DNA of 14,553 nucleotides, taken from contig JAGBSQ010000056.1 of assembly GCA_017631775.1 (NCBI GenBank), positions 1 to 14,553 on the forward strand. The letters are read 5' to 3'. Position numbers and translations under genes: made by a program. Positions 14,265-14,553 of the stretch are shown here, piece after piece. Below the pieces are notes generated by a model. That model was not told the DNA's origin, searched no databases, and saw only the letters and a program-made list of their open reading frames with translations. The stretch comes from Clostridia bacterium (GTDB lineage Bacteria; Bacillota_A; Clostridia; Oscillospirales; CAG-272). Position 1 is the first letter of the stretch. The number at the start of each line of letters is the position of its first letter.

Positions 14265-14272
14265 GTTATAAT
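14264..14272 (+). promoter_or_regulatory. Extended -10 promoter of the ABC ATPase gene
   Basis: TGT plus TATAAT gives an extended -10 (14264-14272). The region 17 bp upstream (TTCCAA, 14244-14249) is a poor -35, so activity may depend on the extended -10 or on an activator. The start would fall near 14279. Confidence 0.7.
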
Positions 14273-14290
14273 ATATACGTTAAAAAATAT

Positions 14291-14315
14291 ACCTCGAAAG
14301 AGGCGCCAAGGAGGT
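14291..14315 (+). promoter_or_regulatory. Leader hairpin and possible anti-Shine-Dalgarno switch
   Basis: CCTC-GAAA-GAGG (14292-14303) is a GNRA-tetraloop hairpin in the short leader. The strong Shine-Dalgarno AAGGAGGT is at 14308-14315, 8 nt before the ATG at 14324. ACCTC (14291-14295) is also perfectly complementary to GAGGT (14311-14315) within that Shine-Dalgarno, so the same strand could pair with either element. Confidence 0.5.
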
Positions 14316-14323
14316 CAATTAGA

Positions 14324-14553
14324 ATGGCAAGTTTATCCCTCAGACATATTTACAAGAAGTATCCCGGCGGCGTTACCGCTGTTTCTGACTTCAACCTTGA
14401 GATCAAGGATAAGGAATTTTTGGTATTGGTAGGTCCTTCCGGTTGTGGTAAGTCCACCACTCTCCGTATGATCGCAGGTCTTGAAGAGATCACTGAGGGT
14501 GAGCTCTTTATTGGCGACCGTCTCGTAAACGACGTAGCACCTAAGGATCGTAA
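14324..14553 (+). CDS. msmX: Sugar ABC transporter ATPase, MsmX/UgpC type (5' part only)
   Basis: The first 76 codons of a gene that continues past the right edge. The start [16 protein letters not shown] and the phrase [41 protein letters not shown] are characteristic of the MalK/UgpC/MsmX ATPases that power carbohydrate uptake, and the Walker A motif GPSGCGKST is at residues 37-45. The later motifs (Q-loop, signature, Walker B, C-terminal OB-like domain) are outside the window. In Bacillota such ATPases are often encoded alone and serve several sugar transporters; here the gene has its own promoter and no permease is visible before it. The symbol is tentative, since ugpC and malK are used for the same group. 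Confidence 0.88.
   Translation, partial: MASLSLRHIYKKYPGGVTAVSDFNLEIKDKEFLVLVGPSGCGKSTTLRMIAGLEEITEGELFIGDRLVNDVAPKDR

Noticed and set aside
1..14553. Mobile elements, CRISPR arrays, phage genes or toxin-antitoxin pairs
   Set aside because: No transposase, integrase, direct-repeat array or small two-gene toxin-antitoxin signature was found; all genes are co-oriented and mostly core functions.

Overview
The window reads as a chromosomal housekeeping region of a Clostridia-type Bacillota (Firmicutes), probably an anaerobic gut lineage near Oscillospirales/Christensenellales. The grounds are the gene order yhbY-nadD-yqeK-LCP-rsfS-leuS, which is typical of Clostridia, strong AGGAGG-type ribosome binding sites, TTGACA/TATAAT promoters, ATP-dependent AsnA, and an MsmX/UgpC-type sugar ABC ATPase. 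The taxon is inferred; there is no rRNA marker. Every supported gene is on the + strand and coding density is high. No gap exceeds 200 bases, and no mobile element, CRISPR array, tRNA or rRNA was seen.

Layout. (1) Positions 1-6231 form one long operon: an unidentified C-terminal fragment, yhbY (ribosome assembly), nadD (NAD synthesis), yqeK (HD-domain nucleotide hydrolase), an LCP-family cell-wall ligase, rsfS (ribosome silencing), leuS, and an orphan response-regulator-like gene whose receiver domain is shortened. A perfect 12-bp terminator hairpin closes it. Several junctions are ATGA overlaps without a Shine-Dalgarno, which suggests translational coupling. (2) Positions 6243-6775 hold tadA with its own consensus promoter. 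(3) Positions 6792-11090 hold an apparent four-gene unit: asnA, a transglutaminase-like lipoprotein with Ig-like domains, a stand-alone DltA-like amino-acid-adenylating enzyme, and a small unrecognised lipoprotein. It lies between a consensus promoter and a strong terminator. (4) Positions 11147-14188 hold rsuA-like pseudouridine synthase and tex behind a near-perfect extended -10 promoter. (5) Positions 14189-14553 are a leader rich in inverted repeats followed by the start of an MsmX/UgpC-like ABC ATPase that runs off the end.

The most interesting part is unit (3). It combines asparagine synthesis, amino-acid activation without a visible carrier protein or other dlt genes, and two surface lipoproteins, so it may be an uncharacterised envelope-modification module. 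Secondary points are the orphan receiver protein fused translationally to leuS, and the stacked dyads and possible anti-Shine-Dalgarno element ahead of the ABC ATPase. No RNA-level or experimental evidence is available, and family assignments rest on motifs read by eye.
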